A DNA stretch of 64,000 nucleotides from assembly GCA_905182255.1 (NCBI GenBank), contig CAJJAH010000002.1, forward strand, positions 1 to 64,000. The letters are read 5' to 3'. Below the pieces are notes generated by a model, which did not search any database, had not been told where the DNA came from, and worked only from the letters and a program-made list of their open reading frames with translations. Origin of the DNA: Cryomorphaceae bacterium BACL11 MAG-121001-bin54. Its GTDB lineage: Bacteria; Bacteroidota; Bacteroidia; Flavobacteriales; BACL11. The translations under genes and the position numbers were made by a program. Each line of letters begins with the position of its first letter. The first letter of the stretch is position 1. Positions 61,750-64,000 of this stretch are shown piece by piece.

Positions 61750-62534
61750 TAGTTTTTAAACTTTTTTTCTAACTTCATTTTTGTTGCAAAATTACGCATT
61801 ACATTTTTTGTGTACAAAGGGAAATCTGCTTGGTTAATCCATGAAAAATATCCAGGATTATCTTTCCATATTTGAGCTAAAGTTACATCACGGTATTTTC
61901 CAAAACTTAGTACTTCTTCTCCTTTATCATTAAAACGAACAAAACCTGCCATATCTGCAAACTTTCCTCCTCTTTGAGAAAATTCTGAAAGAAAGTTAAC
62001 ATCATTTTCTAGTTCATCATATTTATCCAATTGAGCCAATAACACCTCAAATGTTGCTGTTGTATCAGCTTCAGCTGAATGGGCATTGGTTAAGTCTTTA
62101 TCACAGTAAAACTTATAGGCAGCAACTAATGTTCTTTGTTCTAGTTTATGGAATATATTTTGAATGTCTACCGCTTTTCTGTTTTCCATACTAAAATCAA
62201 TTCCTACTCTTAAAAATTCTTCAGCTAGTAAAGGAATATCAAATTTATTAGAATTGAATCCTGCTAAATCACAATTATGAATAAGTTCAAATATTTCTAC
62301 AGCCAATTGATCAAAAGTAGGTTCGTTTGCTATTTTTTCATTAGTTATTCCGTGTATAGCTGTTGTTACTTCAGGAATAGGGATAGTAGGATTTACCAAC
62401 CAAGTTTTACTTTCTTTATTTCCATTTGGGAAAACTTTTAAGATAGATATCTCTACAATTCTATCTTTAGCAACTTGAACTCCAGTTGTCTCCAAATCAA
62501 AGAATACTATAGGTTTTTCTAGTTTTAAATTCAT
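61749..62534 (-). CDS. DnaQ-like 3'-5' exonuclease
   Basis: 261 residues from ATG 62534. The longer ORF start lies inside the terminator hairpin. DEDDh exonuclease: VFFDLETTGVQVAKDRIVEIS (D and E), CDLAGFNSNKFDIPLL and NAHSAEADTTATFEVL (H and D). A C-terminal DUF3820-type segment follows (FGKYRDVTLAQIWKDNPGYFSWI). Likely involved in repair or RNA/DNA trimming. First gene of the minus-strand unit. Confidence 0.9.
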   Translation of the reverse strand: MNLKLEKPIVFFDLETTGVQVAKDRIVEISILKVFPNGNKESKTWLVNPTIPIPEVTTAIHGITNEKIANEPTFDQLAVEIFELIHNCDLAGFNSNKFDIPLLAEEFLRVGIDFSMENRKAVDIQNIFHKLEQRTLVAAYKFYCDKDLTNAHSAEADTTATFEVLLAQLDKYDELENDVNFLSEFSQRGGKFADMAGFVRFNDKGEEVLSFGKYRDVTLAQIWKDNPGYFSWINQADFPLYTKNVMRNFATKMKLEKKFKN

Positions 62535-62545
62535 AATATAAATGT

Positions 62546-62575
62546 AAAAAAGCCTCAAGAAAACTTGAGGCTTTT
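62546..62575. terminator. Bidirectional intrinsic terminator
   Basis: GCCTCAAG-AAAA-CTTGAGGC with an A-tract on the left and T-tract on the right separates the E2 gene (ending at 62593 on the minus strand) from the exonuclease gene. It supports 62534 over 62558 as the exonuclease start. Confidence 0.82.
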
Positions 62576-62592
62576 GATATTGTTAGTTATAT

Positions 62593-63898
62593 TTAAACAA
62601 TTGTATTTGTATCGAACTGTTCTAAGTAATCAGCAACTCTTCTCACAAACTGACCTCCTAAAGCTCCATCGACAACTCTATGATCATATGACAATGATAA
62701 GAACATCATGTGTCTAATTGCAATAACATCTCCTTCAGTAGTTTCTAATACAACTGGTTTCTTTTTGATGATACCACAAGCTAAAATAGCTACTTGAGGT
62801 TGGTTAATAATAGGAGTCCCCATTAAATTTCCAAAAGTACCCACATTAGTCATGGTGATAGTACCACCTTGAATATCGTCTGGTTTTAACTTTCCGCTTC
62901 TAGCTCTTACAGCTAAATCATTTACTGCTTTAGTAATTCCTACTAAGTTTTTATTTTGCGTTTCTTTAATAACAGGAACAATAAGGTTTCCATCAGGTAG
63001 GGCAGCTGCCATACCGATATTTACATTTTTATGAATATGAATGTTTGTTCCATCTACTGAAACATTAATCATTGGGAAATCCTTAACCGCTCTTGCCATT
63101 GCTTCAATTATAATAGGAGTAAAGGTGATGTTTTGTCCTTCTCTCTTTTTAAAATCAGATTTTACTGAATTTCTCCAGTTTACAATGTTTGTCATATCTG
63201 CTTCAACAAAAGAAGTTATATGTGCTGAAGTTTGTTTTGACATAGTCATGTGAGCAGAAATTAACTTTCTCATTCTGTCCATTTCAACAATCTCAGTACC
63301 ACCCGTATTAGGAATATTTACTGGAGTTGGTGTTGGTGCAGTAGGCGTAGTTTTTTTAGCTTCTACTTTAGCAGGAGTTATTGTTGGAGCTGCTGTTCCT
63401 CTAGTTTTTAAATAAGTAATCATATCTGATTTTGTAACTCTACCATCTTTACCATTTCCAGGAATAGTTTCTAATTCAACCATTTCAATTCCCTCTTCAG
63501 AAGCCATACTTCTTACTAATGGAGAGTAGAATCTATCTCCTTCATTAGTTATAGTTAGTTGGATTATTTTGGCGCTAATTATAGTTGCTGCCTTCTCAAC
63601 TACTGCAGTTGCAGTAGGTGTTGCAGTTTCTACTGATACAGGAGTACTCATCTCCACCTTCAGTTTCTAATATAGCAAATGGTTCACCAACTTGTACAAC
63701 ATCATCCGCTTCAAATAATTTTTCTACTAATTTTCCTTCATGAGTAGATGGTACTTCAGAATCTACTTTATCAGTAGCTATCTCAACAATAGTTTCGTCT
63801 AACTCTATCATTTCACCAACCTCCTTAGCCCATGTAATTATAGTTGCTTCCGAAACACTTTCTCCCATTTTGGGCATAATCAATTCTACTCTAGCCAT
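62593..63898 (-). CDS. 2-oxoacid dehydrogenase E2 (dihydrolipoyl acyltransferase), frameshifted in this sequence
   Basis: One gene split into two ORFs. From ATG 63898 an N-terminal lipoyl domain reads MARVELIMPKMGESVSEATI with the lipoyl lysine in EIATDKVDSEVPS. It loses frame after LETEGG (about 63655). The rest continues in the other frame as EMSTPVSVE, then an E3-binding domain (YSPLVRSMASEEGIEMVELE) and the catalytic domain with LSYDHRVVDGALGGQF. Repairing one base gives a full-length E2 of about 430 residues. E2 carries acyl groups in a pyruvate, 2-oxoglutarate or branched-chain complex; which one is not certain. The ORF-track start at 63919 overlaps a promoter box. Confidence 0.88.
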
Positions 63899-63916
63899 AG
63901 TCTTATTTATTTTTGG

Positions 63917-63924
63917 CAAAATTA
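63917..63924 (-). promoter_or_regulatory. -7 box for E2 gene, fixes the start codon
   Basis: The minus strand reads TAATTTTG and overlaps the ORF-track start (63919), so MARVELIMPK at 63898 is the likely start. Confidence 0.55.
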
Positions 63925-63945
63925 AGAAAAGTAAATAAATTGCAA

Positions 63946-64000
63946 CTATTTTGCTAAAGAGTTTTCATAAGGCATTCTACTAGATAGAGCAGTGCCTAAA
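63946..64000 (-). CDS. 3' end of a gene, possibly recR
   Basis: Incomplete at the window edge. The minus strand reads LGTALSSRMPYENSLAK and a stop. The LGxAL..R.PYENS pattern resembles the C-terminus of Bacteroidota RecR (recombination mediator), but the piece is too short to be sure. Confidence 0.4.
   Translation of the reverse strand, partial: LGTALSSRMPYENSLAK

Noticed and set aside
62535-62558. Extended start of the exonuclease gene
   Set aside because: It lies within a strong terminator hairpin.

Overview
The window is strongly AT-rich and reads as a chromosomal segment of a marine-type Bacteroidota, most likely order Flavobacteriales. The evidence is: repeated TAnnTTTG promoter boxes in place of an E. 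coli-type -10; secreted proteins with type IX secretion (T9SS) C-terminal tails; a gliding-motility-associated C-terminal domain protein; an OstA/LptA-like protein; the gene order spoT/relA-fur-purA; and the surE-small membrane protein-lpxB cluster. I see no rRNA, complete tRNA, CRISPR array, transposase or integrase gene.

Layout. (1) 1-11 kb is an accessory region. Six copies (A-F) of a ~60-65 bp structured element, all in one orientation, separate single-gene, cassette-like units: a SAM methyltransferase, a lipoprotein, a patatin-like lipase and a RibD/DHFR-type reductase. A larger block of secreted-protein genes lies between copies C and D. (2) 11-17 kb holds small lipoproteins and secreted proteins that share nearly the same 5' leader and signal peptide, and in several cases a short shared C-terminal tail. 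Truncated heads and tails of the same family also occur. Embedded here is a four-gene module of TerB/zinc ribbon, SPFH plus GYF_2, GYF_2, and a small membrane protein. (3) From 17 kb on, the content is mostly core genome: gap, dapF, a seven-CxxCH-motif TPR lipoprotein, mltG, a phosphohexomutase, an Smr protein, a TlpA-like protein, yaaA, surE, lpxB, rlmF, ftcD, queE and an OmpA/PD40 protein. (4) 40-49 kb is a minus-strand run transcribed glyA, relA/spoT, fur, purA, ostA-like, PLP enzyme. (5) 49-64 kb holds a nitronate monooxygenase-like gene, a 1147-residue T9SS protein, guaB, three tandem SurA-type genes, a MoxR ATPase, def, an FAH-family protein, an SdpI-like protein, a DnaQ-type exonuclease, a frameshifted 2-oxoacid dehydrogenase E2 and the 3' end of what may be recR.

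How the genes relate. The core segments cover cell-envelope biogenesis (mltG, lpxB, OstA-like, SurA-like chaperones, OmpA), nucleotide and one-carbon metabolism (purA, guaB, glyA, ftcD) and stress control (relA/spoT, fur, yaaA). The first 17 kb is where the unusual material lies: the A-F elements, palindromes beside promoters in two cassettes, a duplicated 30-bp promoter-linked palindrome flanking a long inverted repeat, a possible attachment-site scar, and a head/tail-sharing secreted gene family that looks as if it is diversified by recombination.
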